Shown in pieces: positions 19,067 to 27,144 of a stretch of DNA of 64,000 nt; the stretch's first letter is position 1; each line of letters starts with the position of its first letter. Where the stretch lies: NCBI GenBank assembly GCA_018402345.1, contig JAGYIV010000010.1:558001-622000 (forward strand). Reading direction: 5' to 3'. The DNA comes from Terrimicrobiaceae bacterium (GTDB lineage: Bacteria > Verrucomicrobiota > Verrucomicrobiia > Chthoniobacterales > Terrimicrobiaceae). The notes under the pieces are model-generated. The model worked only from the letters and a program-made list of their open reading frames with translations. It ran no database searches and was not told where the DNA came from. The position numbers were made by a program, and so were the translations under genes.

Positions 19067-19476
19067 GCCGTGATAGAAATTCCAACCCCTTAAATTCAGC
19101 CTGCTATAGGCGCAGAACAAGGAGCGACGGATGGTATGCTGGGAATGTCAGCGGGCAAGAAAAAAATAGCCGCTTCGCAGCTGGTGGCGAGTAACTGGTA
19201 ACGGGTTGGGATGCGAAAACTTGAACACGTGCCCGCGGGCGCTGGCCGGGTAGCCTGCCGCAGGCAGCCCGGAGGGCGACATGAGCGGGAGCGAAGGAGG
19301 CAAACCTGAAGCCTGAGACCTGAACACGTGCCAGCGGGCGCTGGCCGGGTAGCCTGCTGCAGGCAGCCCGAAGGGCGACATGAGCGGGAGCGAAGGAGGC
19401 AAACCTGAAGGCGGAAACTCGAAAGCTGAAGGCGGAAAGTTGAAACTTGAGTCGATTGTAAGATGTTCGGAAATAC
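19067..19476. repeat. Repeat-filled leader of the polysaccharide cluster
   Basis: No gene. Bases 19093-19190 recur almost exactly at 23510-23607 and partly at 40144-40200 (TTCAGCCTGCTATAGGCGCA and on). From 19210 to 19470 it is built of blocks shared with 44735-45090 and 46850-47130: GTGCCAGCGGGCGCTGGCCG, CGGAGGGCGACATGAGCGGG, then ACCTGA-type units. The cluster promoter must lie in here or just above. Confidence 0.7.
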
Positions 19477-20116
19477 TCAGAAACGAACGGGGATTAAGTC
19501 AAAAGGAACAGGGTTGCCCAAAACGGAAAGAAAGTTGGCCGGGCGGGCATCAAAAATACTGACTCCTACCCCGTCATTCCTCCACGCGAATTCTATGTTC
19601 TGGACGGGCTCAAAACCGGCAAGGCGCATGAATGTATCAACATCCGAAATTGTGGGTATTTCGCCTTGGAGTGCTTTTTGCACAACAAGGATTTGGGGGC
19701 ACCCGGCGGAATCAAGGATACCAACCACTTGGGTGAGTTTGGAAAACAAGTCGTTGTGAATGGCCCAAGGATCAAAATATTCCAAGGGCGAGGCAGGGAG
19801 CCAGCCCGTGAGAGATTTGACGAACCGTCCGGCCAAATGCGCCACCGTAAGTCAGCTTGTAAACGAATCCGGCTTGAACGACATAATGAATGAGATGCTC
19901 AAGACCTCCTGGCCGAAAAGCTGTTAATTCGTGAGGGCCGCCAAGGAGTCTTTTTTCTAGACGACCCCACTCGACAAGGGCGCGCTGTTGGGAGAGGTTG
20001 CCTTGGCCTTTTCCACTTGCAGCCAGAATCTCTCGGAGCTGGGAGGCGGCTGTTTCCGGATCAATTCCTCGAGGGACTTCGGATCGGCTTTCATGGGGGA
20101 AGTTTGCATGGAACAT
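19477..20116 (-). pseudogene. Polyvalent-protein-type kinase, frameshifted copy
   Basis: The coding sense starts at 20116 (MFHANFPHESRSEVPRGIDP) and matches the intact copy at 47168-47806 residue for residue over long stretches. At about 19799-19803 one extra C (GCTCCCTGCC here, GCACCTGCC there) shifts the frame; the rest (ASPLEYFDPWAIHN ... FDARPANFLSVLGNPVPFDL) continues in the other frame to 19477. It is therefore a broken paralogue unless the base is an assembly error. Confidence 0.75.
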
Positions 20117-20759
20117 TAAGCAGGATCAAGCGGATTTTCTGGCGGGCTTTTTAACCATGGATTTCTCGGAATGTCACGGATGGAAGGCTGCGAAGCAGCC
20201 GAGGACGGATGGCTGATAGCGGAGGACGGAAGATTCGACAGAATCATGGAGGACAGATTCATTTTCTTTGAAATCTTGTAGCGGCGGTGTCGGCAGGGCA
20301 CGCTTCAAGTAAGTGAAAGTGGGTAGGGAAGGCTGCTGCGCAGCCGGAGCACTCGACCCTCGACTCCGTTTGCGGCACCGCCGCAGCTATCTCCTAACTC
20401 CGATCTCCTATCTCCTGCGGCAACGCCGCTGCCCTCGCCCCTCGACGCTGGACTCTCGCCCCTCGACGCTTTGTCTCGGCAAAATCATGGATGGCAGAAT
20501 CATTTTTTTGGAAAACTGTAGCGGCGGTCTATGACCGTCAGTTCCCCTGGCAAGCGGGACGCTTGCACTACGCCGTAGCGGAACCTGGAACAGGTTTCGG
20601 AGAGAGTTCGGCGGTCATAGACCAGCGCTACAGGGCACCCTTCCAGTAGTTGAAAAATGTTACATTTTTCGTCGCTACGCACCAGGTTCGCATCCAGTTA
20701 CTCGCTACTCGCAACAGCGACTCCGCCGCCTCCCGTGTCACGGATTTATGCCTAACCCT
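20117..20759. repeat. Repeat block with two R2 copies
   Basis: No gene. Bases 20464-20750 are about 290 bp of a long repeat found again at 23639-23926, beginning with GGCAAAATCATGGATGGC, including R2 copies at 20518-20539 and 20609-20631, and ending with CGACTCCGCCGCCTCCC. In the first copy the end is followed by GTGTCACGGATTTATGCC, a diverged R1; in the second by the R1 that holds the second IS110. Confidence 0.8.
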
Positions 20760-21110
20760 TCAGCGCTTTTTCAGAGCTCTGCGGATATCGTCATGAATGC
20801 CGACTTCGAAGAATACCAGATCGTGTTGAGGCTTTTCGACACGGAAGAGCAACCTGAGGCGAAGCCCGGCCCGGCACTCAAAGAGATCGGCCCCAAGTTT
20901 CCGGATTCCCGATCCTCGATGTGCGTGCGGTTTGCCCCATACTTCTATCACAGACACCAGGGCCTCGTTCACATCCGCACGATCCTCTACGGGAAGCTTA
21001 CGAAGCTCGCCGAGAAAACGCTCAGTGAGCTGAATCCGCCAAGAGATCTTCGAGGTTTCCGGTGAAGGTGTTGAGCGATCCTGAACGGCGGTTTTGTTGG
21101 ATTTCCTCAT
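20760..21110 (-). CDS. RelE/ParE-type toxin, start codon uncertain
   Basis: The conserved part is ISWRIQLTERFLGELRKLPV ... FECRAGLRLRLLFRVEKPQH ... GIHDDIRRALKKR, about 95 residues with the RelE/HigB pattern of a short basic RNase. Relatives usually begin just before S-W-R, but the codon there is ATC in both copies in this window. The nearest standard start in frame is ATG at 21110, which would add 22 residues and overlap the antitoxin by 89 nt; that start is used here with low certainty. Either an ATC start is used or the toxin is silenced. The antitoxin gene is upstream on the same strand. Confidence 0.65.
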   Translation of the reverse strand: MRKSNKTAVQDRSTPSPETSKISWRIQLTERFLGELRKLPVEDRADVNEALVSVIEVWGKPHAHRGSGIRKLGADLFECRAGLRLRLLFRVEKPQHDLVFFEVGIHDDIRRALKKR

Positions 21111-21309
21111 GGGCTTGGACTGAAAGACGACCCACCTCGGCCTCGGTGGCTCCATACTCCCGCAAAGCGTAATCGGTGGATTCCACAGTGACGGGCCGCA
21201 AGGCGATAATCTGATCCCCGTAAAGAATGCCAACATCCTCGCCGCACGCTGCGGCTTTGAGCCAAAAGGTGAGATTGGAACGAGCTTTGGTGGGACTGAG
21301 AGTTTGCAT
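21022..21309 (-). CDS. Phd-type antitoxin
   Basis: Encodes 95 residues. MQTLSPTKARSNLTFWLKAA is a Phd/YefM N-terminus (S-x-x-K-A-R-x-x-L), followed by GEDVGILYGDQIIALRPV, the usual beta hairpin. The C-terminal tail (GSLNTFTGNLEDLLADSAH) would wrap the toxin. It overlaps the toxin gene. A decayed duplicate lies at 28251-28513, separated from its toxin by an IS3 element. Confidence 0.82.
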   Translation of the reverse strand: MQTLSPTKARSNLTFWLKAAACGEDVGILYGDQIIALRPVTVESTDYALREYGATEAEVGRLSVQAHEEIQQNRRSGSLNTFTGNLEDLLADSAH

Positions 21310-21439
21310 CAGCGAAAAATGCGACTTTACCGCGTCGCTGTCAAGCCGCCATAGTGTTTTTATTTGAAATCACCAGCCTCACCTGTGCCCAGCATCCCCT
21401 CGCCCCCTTCTCGGCAAAATCATTTTGTTCTGGAAATGT

Positions 21440-21462
21440 GTAGCGGCGGTCTATGACCGCCG
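21440..21462 (+). repeat. R2 repeat, intact equivalent of the intron insertion site
   Basis: Reads GTAGCGGCGGTCTATGACCG followed by CCG. In the duplicated block the group II intron lies between the first G and TAGCGG of this very repeat (GAAATGTG ... intron ... TAGCGGCGG), so this copy shows the uninterrupted site. Confidence 0.88.
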
Positions 21463-21480
21463 GGTCGGTTCGTCATCAGC

Positions 21481-21744
21481 CTATCCAAACAAATTGTCGA
21501 AATCATTATGCGAACCAACCCAAAACCAATGAATCTCTTCACCATTCCTTCGACCGACGGCCCGATATTTTGCTGAAATTCTTACAGACCAAATATCTTT
21601 TGTTCCGGCTAACTTCTTAAAACGCAAAGAAGGATGATCTGGAGAAGACTCAAAGAGTTTGTATGCCTGTTTGGCATCTTTGCGCACTACAGAGTCTAAA
21701 TCATTATAGGCGCGCCAAAAGCTTGGTCTCGCAAAAGACTTCAC
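21481..21744 (-). CDS. RelE-like toxin, copy 1
   Basis: Encodes 87 residues: MKSFARPSFWRAYNDLDSVV ... AYKLFESSPDHPSLRFKKLA, then WSVRISAKYRAVGRR and a final HWFWVGSHNDFDNLFG. This is the pattern of RelE-fold cytotoxic translational repressors (L-x-F-K-x-x, S-x-R-I-x-x-x-Y-R-A, and W-I-G-x-H-x-x-Y/F-D). It starts 4 nt inside the antitoxin gene. A near-identical copy lies at 30552-30815 (two residues differ). Confidence 0.87.
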   Translation of the reverse strand: MKSFARPSFWRAYNDLDSVVRKDAKQAYKLFESSPDHPSLRFKKLAGTKDIWSVRISAKYRAVGRRNGEEIHWFWVGSHNDFDNLFG

Positions 21745-21959
21745 AATTTTTCAAAATCGAACTGCTCCGAACCCTCTTCTTCACATGCCCGAGCGAATGC
21801 CTCGAGCTTGATTCGAGGTTTGTCGGTATTAAGGATTTTTTCCCATCGGTCATCCTCCGACCTCTCGAAGAGAAATCGCGCAAAATCAGCAACCTCAATT
21901 TGTTTCTCAACAGGCAATGCCTCAAAGATTTGAATGAATTCCAGAGCCTTTGCACTCAT
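21741..21959 (-). CDS. DUF2281-like antitoxin, copy 1
   Basis: Encodes 72 residues: MSAKALEFIQIFEALPVEKQ, IEVADFARFLFERSEDD and an acidic tail EEEGSEQFDFEKL. The L-P-x-E-x-Q-x-E-V-x-D-F-x-x-F-L stretch is the DUF2281 pattern found next to RelE- or PIN-type toxins. It is the first gene of the pair. Copy 2 is at 30812-31030. Confidence 0.8.
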   Translation of the reverse strand: MSAKALEFIQIFEALPVEKQIEVADFARFLFERSEDDRWEKILNTDKPRIKLEAFARACEEEGSEQFDFEKL

Positions 21960-22456
21960 AAACCAAACATATGACCCTTGATAAATTTTACAAACTTTAT
22001 TTTTTCAGACCCTTTGCAAAATATGTCAATGTGTGGGACCGACCCCCACCCCGACCCCCACCCACGAACGCACGACCCAACCCAAACCAACCCAAGTAAG
22101 GAAACAAAACCCACCACCTCACTACCTCTTATTTCCGCCGCCTACTGGTTCAAGGATGGGGGCCACCGCTTCCGCTGGCTCGGCTTCGCCTCGCAAGCGC
22201 GGACTCTACGCTACGCCTGCGCAATCCCAATCTTCCCCTTGAACACCAAGAAACATCAATCAACATGAACCAACCAAGGCACCGAGTGTTACCCAGGTCT
22301 TGAACCCAAAGTGTTACCTATGTCCTGACCGCCCCCCCTTTGGCTCACCAGCTACTGGCCACCAGCAACTCGTGAAATAGCTTTTCGGTTTTCATCCTAT
22401 ATTCTTACGCTCCTCCCACTGAAAATGACGAAGAACCGAAAAAATGTTGCTTCGCC
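21960..22456. other. Gene-free spacer with IS-end-like motifs
   Basis: No supported gene. Includes AAAATATGTCAATGTGTGGG (22019-22038, also near 26395 and 31090), a C-rich tract, and two direct repeats of GTGTTACC(C/T)A(G/T)GTC(T/C)TGA at about 22286 and 22311, a motif resembling termini of IS481-like elements. The last 95 bases begin the long duplication shared with 32206 onward. Confidence 0.55.
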
Positions 22457-22663
22457 CTAAATCTCGTCCTCTGATAGCTCTGCGATTTTCATTTGTGCTC
22501 GCAGCAAACCGATCTTCAGAGGTCGATTGCCATGAATGGGAATGACAAGTCTTTCTCGCCTGCCGTCTTTCGTGAAGATGTGGTGGCTACCCTTTACCCG
22601 GGCAAGAACCCATCCCTTGCCTTGGATGGCACTCGCCAGCTCTTTTCCTGATACCTGCTTCAA
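22457..22663 (-). CDS. hicA: HicA-family mRNA interferase toxin, copy 1
   Basis: Encodes 68 residues. MKQVSGKELASAIQGKGWVL followed by RVKGSHHIFTKDGR shows the HicA double-stranded-RNA-binding-like fold with the catalytic histidine in G-S-H-H; the end VIPIHGNRPLKIGLL is also diagnostic. Here the antitoxin gene lies upstream and overlaps by 4 nt. Copy 2 at 32301-32507 differs by three residues. Confidence 0.92.
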   Translation of the reverse strand: MKQVSGKELASAIQGKGWVLARVKGSHHIFTKDGRRERLVIPIHGNRPLKIGLLRAQMKIAELSEDEI

Positions 22664-22860
22664 ATGGCAAGTTCCATGATTTGAGATTCCTTCTCGTCCG
22701 TATCGGCTTCGCCGGCCTCAAACCAGACCTCGATAGCCTCTAAAAGATTCTCTCGAATTTCTTCTTGAGTTTCGCCTTGCGTCCGGCAACCAGGCAGTGC
22801 CGGGACTTCAGCCCAAAAACCACCCTCTTCTGCTGGATGAACGATTGCTTTGATGATCAT
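22660..22860 (-). CDS. hicB: HicB-family antitoxin, copy 1
   Basis: Start set at ATG 22860 (MIIKAIVHPAEEGGFWAEVP), giving 66 residues; the ATG at 22914 would add a tail untypical for HicB. ALPGCRTQGETQEEIRENLL is the partial RNase H fold of HicB. No separate DNA-binding domain is visible at the C-terminus (DTDEKESQIMELAI), so repression may be weak or involve the complex. Precedes hicA by an ATGA overlap. Confidence 0.9.
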   Translation of the reverse strand: MIIKAIVHPAEEGGFWAEVPALPGCRTQGETQEEIRENLLEAIEVWFEAGEADTDEKESQIMELAI

Positions 22861-23233
22861 GCAGAAAATATGGCTATTAGTGCAAAGGAAAGCAAGAGTT
22901 TTTAAGAAGGCCACCGAGTTTCAGGGGCCGCGCACTCCTCCGCCAGTTCGCCCGTGGAGTCTTTTTAACCCCGTGGAATGCTTTACCCTGTGAAGATCAT
23001 AGCTTTCTTCATTGGGCGAGGCATATTCCACAGGGGCGGCTTATTCCACTGGGCTCCGTTACAGCTGCGAAGCAGCCTCCCCACTTTCTCCACCGCTAAC
23101 TTCCATCTCCTATCTCCAGCGCGCAGCGCCTCCGCTACCTTGCCCCGTGGAATCCTGCATTTCTATTCCACTGGGGTCCGCTCTCCGTCCTCGGCAGTCA
23201 TAGACAGCCGCTACACCTGCGTAGCAGCCTCCA

Positions 23234-23260
23234 ATGTCAAGAATTAATTCCTGACCCCTC
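23234..23260 (+). repeat. R1 repeat, consensus copy
   Basis: Contains GTCAAGAATTAATTCCTGAC followed by CCCTC; marks the right end of the 900-bp hicAB duplication. Confidence 0.85.
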
Positions 23261-23464
23261 AAAGACAGGCGGCGAGGCAGCGCCTATCGAAACCAATTGG
23301 TAGGGATGGCTCGCCGAGCCGTCCGACTCTCGCAGCGGCTTGCCAAGCCGGAGTCGCGCAGCGCATAAGCTGGTGCCGCCAGGCGCGAAGGGCCATTCTT
23401 CCAAAGCGCGGCCCTTCAGGTTTCAGAGATCAGCAATTCGTTCTGAGCTCCGCAGGGGTTAAAA

Positions 23465-23491
23465 ATGTCAAGAATTAATTCCTGACCCCTC
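23465..23491 (+). repeat. R1 repeat, consensus copy
   Basis: Contains GTCAAGAATTAATTCCTGAC followed by CCCTCTGAC. The right flank CTGACCCCTCTGAC is identical to the right flank of the IS110 element at 4334, so it shows what an uninterrupted target looks like. Confidence 0.85.
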
Positions 23492-24181
23492 TGACAAAAT
23501 TTTAAATTCAGCCTGCTATAGGCGCAGAACAAGGAGCGACGGATGGTATGCTGGGAATGTCAGCGGGCAAGAAAAAAATAGCCGCTTCGCAGCTGGTGGC
23601 GAGTAACTGGTGGCTGGTGCGCGCTTCGCGCTCGACCCTCGACCCCATGTGGCAAAATTATGGATGGCAAAATCATTTTTTTGGAAAACTGTAGCGGCGG
23701 GCTATGACCGTCGGGGTGACGGGTTTCACTGGCAAGCGGGTCGCTTACACTACGTCGTAGCGGAACATGGAACAGCGAGGGTTCGGCGGTCATAGACCAG
23801 CGCTACAGGGCACCCTTCCAGTAGTCGAAAAATGTTACATTTTTCGTCGCTAAGCACATGGCTCGCATCCAGTTACTCGCTACTAGCAACAACGACTCCG
23901 CCGCCTCCCATGTCAATAATTTATGCCTTCTCTGAAAAAGCAGTGTCAAGAGGGTATTTTGTTAGTCGCTTGTAGTCATTATACTGCGAAAGACGCACGA
24001 GATTTCTGAAGGTGTTTCGCGGGGGAGTTTCAGGCATGGATCGAGGGTATCCGCGTTGGCTGAAAAATTGCCGCCAGAGCGGATTTGCATGCATCGCTCC
24101 CTCGTCAGCTTTGGAGATTCGAGATCAAACTTCTCTGCGGGGCGGGCCTATTTCATCCCCCTTCCAAATCGACAATCAGAT

Positions 24182-24221
24182 CCCCGGCCCTCCAGTCTGA
24201 CCCAAGGTGCGCCGTCCGGGG
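24182..24221 (-). ncRNA. Stem-loop with R1-matching segment after the IS110 transposase
   Basis: Directly downstream of the transposase stop, CCCCGG (24182-24187) pairs with CCGGGG (24216-24221). In the element's orientation the enclosed loop contains GGGTCAG (24197-24203 on the opposite strand), the same seven bases as the right half of the flanking R1 repeat. It is a candidate guide segment of an IS1111-type bridge RNA. A partner guide in the same loop was not found, so this is tentative; it could also act as a transcription end signal. Confidence 0.4.
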
Positions 24222-24226
24222 CCTTT

Positions 24227-25414
24227 TCAGACCTCGGCGACCATCCAGTCCTTAATGGGAGCGGCCGGGGAAAGTGGTGTGCTGATTGCCGCAGTCTCCA
24301 AACCTTTGACCGAAACCGGCGAACCCTTGCGGGCTCCGCCGGTTTGGTCTTTGGGTTTTTGGGACGGCGGAAGGGTTTCAAAAGCGCGTTTCTCGGTCAA
24401 GAGTTGCCAGGTGATGCGGGCCATGCGCCGGGCGGTGGAAAGGATGGCGGTGTTGGCTTTTTTGCCCAGTGCGCGTTTGCGTTTGTAGTGGTCGCCGAAG
24501 TAGGGGGAGCATCCGACGGACACCCAAGCGGCTTCGACAAAGGCCCAGCGCAGCCATTTGTTGCAGCGGCTCATCAGGCGGCCTTGGTGGGTTTTGCCTC
24601 CGCTGCTGGAAGTCGAGGGGCAAAGCCCGGCGTAACCACAGAGCTTTTGCGCGCTGGCAAAGCGCTTGATGGAGTCGATTTCGCTCACCACCACAGCGGC
24701 AAGAATCGGGCCCATGCCCGGGATGCTTTGCACGAAGGTGAGTTCAGGCGAGTCTTCGTGCATCGTTTTAAGGGCGGCTTCATCTTCGGCGATGCGGCTT
24801 TGGAGGTTGCGCAACATGTCGAGTTGCTGCTTGAGCAGGAGTCCGGCGGGTGCGGGAAGATCGAGCTTGTCGAGAAAGCCCAGTCCGCGCTTGCCGAAAA
24901 GGTCGCTGCATTGAGGGAGTTGCAGGTTGTGCTGGGCACCGAGGAGGCGGTGGATGCGGTTGCGGACTCTGGTGCGTTGCCGCACGAAGAAGGAGCGCTG
25001 GCGCAAGACCTCTTTGCGCTGCCTGGCGGCTTTGGAGGGGATGTGAACTTCGCAGATCATTCCAGCGCGCAGGAGTCGGGCAAGGATGTGGGCATCGACC
25101 TTATCGTTTTTGACTTGAGACTCGGCGATGATGCGGGTCTTGAAGGCGTCAGCCAAGATGATGTCTTTATGCGCAAGATGAGGCTCAAGGAGTTCGTAGA
25201 GCCAAGCCCAGTTCATGGTGGTCTCGAAAACCACACGGCAGCCGGGATGTCGCTTGATCAGGTGAATGAAGAGCTCCGGTGTGCTGTGATCGATGCGCCC
25301 CTTATCGAGGATGCGGTCTGCGGAATCGATCGCGCAGAAAACACTGTATCGCTTATGGAAGTCGATTCCGATAGAGATTGCGTTGTTGTGGGATGGAGTT
25401 GTAGGTGATGTCAT
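24227..25414 (-). CDS. IS110-family transposase, second type
   Basis: Encodes 395 residues. RuvC-like DEDD domain: ISIGIDFHKRYSVFCAID with the first D, VVFETTMNWAW with E, and NDKVDAHILARLL with the D-x-x-D pair. Tnp_20 domain: QSIPGMGPILAAVVVSEID, KLCGYAGLCPSTSSSGGKT with the serine region, RCNKWLRWAFVEAAW. A tail of about 45 residues rich in P, S and T follows. Intact. It is longer than, and clearly different from, the 305-residue enzyme at 3408. Confidence 0.92.
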   Translation of the reverse strand: MTSPTTPSHNNAISIGIDFHKRYSVFCAIDSADRILDKGRIDHSTPELFIHLIKRHPGCRVVFETTMNWAWLYELLEPHLAHKDIILADAFKTRIIAESQVKNDKVDAHILARLLRAGMICEVHIPSKAARQRKEVLRQRSFFVRQRTRVRNRIHRLLGAQHNLQLPQCSDLFGKRGLGFLDKLDLPAPAGLLLKQQLDMLRNLQSRIAEDEAALKTMHEDSPELTFVQSIPGMGPILAAVVVSEIDSIKRFASAQKLCGYAGLCPSTSSSGGKTHQGRLMSRCNKWLRWAFVEAAWVSVGCSPYFGDHYKRKRALGKKANTAILSTARRMARITWQLLTEKRAFETLPPSQKPKDQTGGARKGSPVSVKGLETAAISTPLSPAAPIKDWMVAEV

Positions 25415-25537
25415 AGGCCAACCATCCTACAACATCCATTTTATCTACTTCCAGAGCACGATCCGCCCGCCGAGCTAGATAGGATCAAGCTTTCATGTCG
25501 GCTGACCCCTCAAGAAAGAATGACTAACCATTTTCCT

Positions 25538-25948
25538 TCAAGGCTCAACGACACTCAGTTTGGGAAATAGATTTTGAAAATCTTTCGCATTCCGTGTAAG
25601 TAAACCCTCGAAGCGCATAGCAAAAGAGCCAATCAAAACATCTGCGACAGGCCTCTTTAGTCCACCGCCTGTTCTTCGCTTGAGAATGTGTGTAGCCCAT
25701 GCCTCCGCCGCATTTTCAGTATCCACCACATCCCAAATCTCCTCAAAATCTATCCCCAAGCCTGTCAGGAAATTTTTCAGCGCAGCCATATCACCACCAA
25801 AGGCCGGAGCCAATTCCACAAAAGTAACAGGGCTTATGACCACTCCCGAGGAAGACATTTGCAGAACCAGATTCTCGGACCTCTCCGCAAACTCAGGATC
25901 ATCCAACCCGATGTCCAGCAATAGGCAGGTATCAACAACCCAAGCCAT
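25538..25948 (-). CDS. PIN-domain VapC-like toxin
   Basis: Encodes 136 residues. MAWVVDTCLLLDIGLDDPEF has the first acidic residue, VTFVELAPAF the second, RPVADVLIGSFAM the third and TRNAKDF the last, so the metal site is complete. Adjacent to the antitoxin gene with no gap (stop of one next to ATG of the other). Likely an RNase toxin. Confidence 0.85.
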   Translation of the reverse strand: MAWVVDTCLLLDIGLDDPEFAERSENLVLQMSSSGVVISPVTFVELAPAFGGDMAALKNFLTGLGIDFEEIWDVVDTENAAEAWATHILKRRTGGGLKRPVADVLIGSFAMRFEGLLTRNAKDFQNLFPKLSVVEP

Positions 25949-26206
25949 TTAGGATCCTTCCCCCTCGCGCAGAACTCGCATCCAATCTGCCGTCGTGGCA
26001 AGTTCTCCAGATAAGTAATTTTTCATTGCCCCCCTCATCGCCCCCTTTTGCTTGGGCTTACGCTCCCCTACAAGTAATCTTATCTCGCTTTCCGAAATGT
26101 ATTTCCAGATAACTTTGCGACCAGGCAGCAGGCCCATTTTTTTCCGAATAAAAGAGGGCATGGAAACCTGCCCTCTCTCCGTTAATTTTGTAACCGCTTC
26201 TTTCAT
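25949..26206 (-). CDS. AbrB-type antitoxin of the PIN toxin
   Basis: Encodes 85 residues. KLTERGQVSMPSFIRKKMGL is the AbrB/MazE signature (T-x-x-G-Q-V-x-x-P-x-x-x-R-K), followed by GRKVIWKYISES. A basic linker and the C-terminus (LATTADWMRVLREGEGS) would contact the toxin. Promoter expected within 26207-26280, an AT-rich stretch. Confidence 0.83.
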   Translation of the reverse strand: MKEAVTKLTERGQVSMPSFIRKKMGLLPGRKVIWKYISESEIRLLVGERKPKQKGAMRGAMKNYLSGELATTADWMRVLREGEGS

Positions 26207-26473
26207 TTTTTTAGAATATCATGCCGTTCCATCATGTCAACGGTATTTTTTAAATCGATCCGGAGCAGGCCTGTGGACAACTGGCAAGGTTAAAAATCGA
26301 AAATTGTTATGAAACGCGGGGCATTCCCTTTTTATTGAGTTTGTAACTTCAAAAGCGAGAGATACCTTCAAAATTCCAGATTCAGGCAGAACCAAAATAT
26401 GTCGATGTGTGGGACCGGTATCTAACCCCTTTTACACCGCCGCCTCCCGTGTCACGGATTTATGCCTAACCCT
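26207..26473. other. Spacer with start of the second relE/phd block
   Basis: No gene. Contains a copy of AATATGTCGATGTGTGGGAC near 26397 and, from about 26440, CGCCGCCTCCCGTGTCACGG, the same text that precedes the toxin copy at 20760. Confidence 0.55.
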
Positions 26474-26762
26474 TCAGCGCTTTTTCAGAGCTCTGCGGAT
26501 ATCGTCATGAATGCCGACTTCGAAGAATACCAGTTCATGTTGAGGCTTTTCGACACGGAAGAGCAACCTGAGGCGAAGCCCGGCCCGGCACTCAAAGAGA
26601 TCGGCCCCAAGTTTCCGGATTCCCGATCCTCGATGTGCGTGCGGTTTGCCCCATGCTTCCATCACAGACACCAGAGCCTCGTTCACATCCGCACGATCCT
26701 CTACGGGAAGCTTACGAAGCTCGCCGAGAAAACGCTCAGTGAGCTGAATCCGCCAAGAGATC
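26474..26762 (-). pseudogene. RelE-type toxin copy cut off by IS3
   Basis: The toxin codons (ISWRIQLTERFLGELRKLPV through FFEVGIHDDIRRALKKR) are nearly identical to 20760-21050, but upstream of I-S-W the reading frame enters the IS3 terminus. The antitoxin lies 1.5 kb away and is itself broken. The codon before S-W-R is ATC, as in the other copy. Confidence 0.8.
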
Positions 26763-26850
26763 TGAGCGGGACCCCAAAATTCGGACCAGAGGTTAAGAGA
26801 TAAAAAGAGGTGAATGGGTGGGGAGGAAAATCCTACAACCAAACACCAAC

Positions 26851-27144
26851 ATGAAATCAAAACGCAGACGCCACGACGGAGCATTCAAGGCCCGGGTGGC
26901 CATAGAAGCCCTCAAGGGGGAGAAAACGATCCACGAGATCGCAAAAACCTACGACATCCATCCCACGCAGGTCACGGAGTGGAAAAAGACGCTCTTGGAC
27001 AACGTGCCAGGAGTCTTTGAAGCGGGAGGCAAGAGAGCTGGGGAGGACTTCGAAAAGGAGCGGGCCCTGTTGCAGAGCAAAATTGGAGAACTGACGATCG
27101 CGGTGGATTTTTTGGAAAAAAAATCCAAACAGCTCGGCCTGTGA
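26851..27144 (+). CDS. IS3-family OrfA
   Basis: The start is ATG at 26851 (MKSKRRRHDGAFKARVAIEA), giving 97 residues. Helix-turn-helix of the transposase-8 type: TIHEIAKTYDIHPTQVTEWK, followed by a leucine-zipper-like stretch (RALLQSKIGELTIAVDFLEK). It binds the element ends and helps form the fused OrfAB transposase. Its TGA stop overlaps the GTG start of orfB. Confidence 0.92.
   Translation: MKSKRRRHDGAFKARVAIEALKGEKTIHEIAKTYDIHPTQVTEWKKTLLDNVPGVFEAGGKRAGEDFEKERALLQSKIGELTIAVDFLEKKSKQLGL
27116..27123 (+). promoter_or_regulatory. A8 slippery run for -1 frameshifting between orfA and orfB
   Basis: Near the end of orfA the codons GAA-AAA-AAA give eight A in a row. OrfB is in the -1 frame and open back to this run (ATC-CAA-ACA-GCT-CGG-CCT-GTG), so slippage here gives the OrfAB fusion typical of IS3 elements. 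A GTGA stop/start overlap at 27141-27144 also allows separate OrfB. Confidence 0.7.

Larger units (their letters stand above)
22861..23926. repeat. Gene-free repeat region between hicAB and the second IS110
   Basis: About 1.07 kb without a gene. 22362-23260 is one copy of an approximately 900-bp duplication (the other is 32206-33103) that includes hicAB and ends in R1. Within it are CCGTGGAAT / ATTCCAC inverted motifs around 22970-23170. 23510-23607 repeats the leader of the GT gene at 19066. 23639-23926 repeats 20464-20750 with R2 copies at 23691 and 23784. Confidence 0.8.
23927..25503 (-). mobile_element. Second IS110-family element, also in an R1 repeat
   Basis: Left flank TGTCAATAATTTATGC, then CT (23927-23928); right flank CT (25502-25503), then GACCCCTCAAG. 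Joined, the flanks form an R1 repeat (TTATGC-CT-GACCCCTC). The element is about 1.57 kb, with about 300 bp of noncoding sequence after the transposase stop and about 90 bp before its start, the reverse of the element at 3152. This fits the IS1111-like group, which carries its guide RNA at the 3' side. It has the same target and same core as the first element although the transposases are only distantly similar. Confidence 0.8.

Noticed and set aside
22280-22330. IS481-like element
   Set aside because: Only a short terminus-like direct repeat is present; no transposase codons follow.
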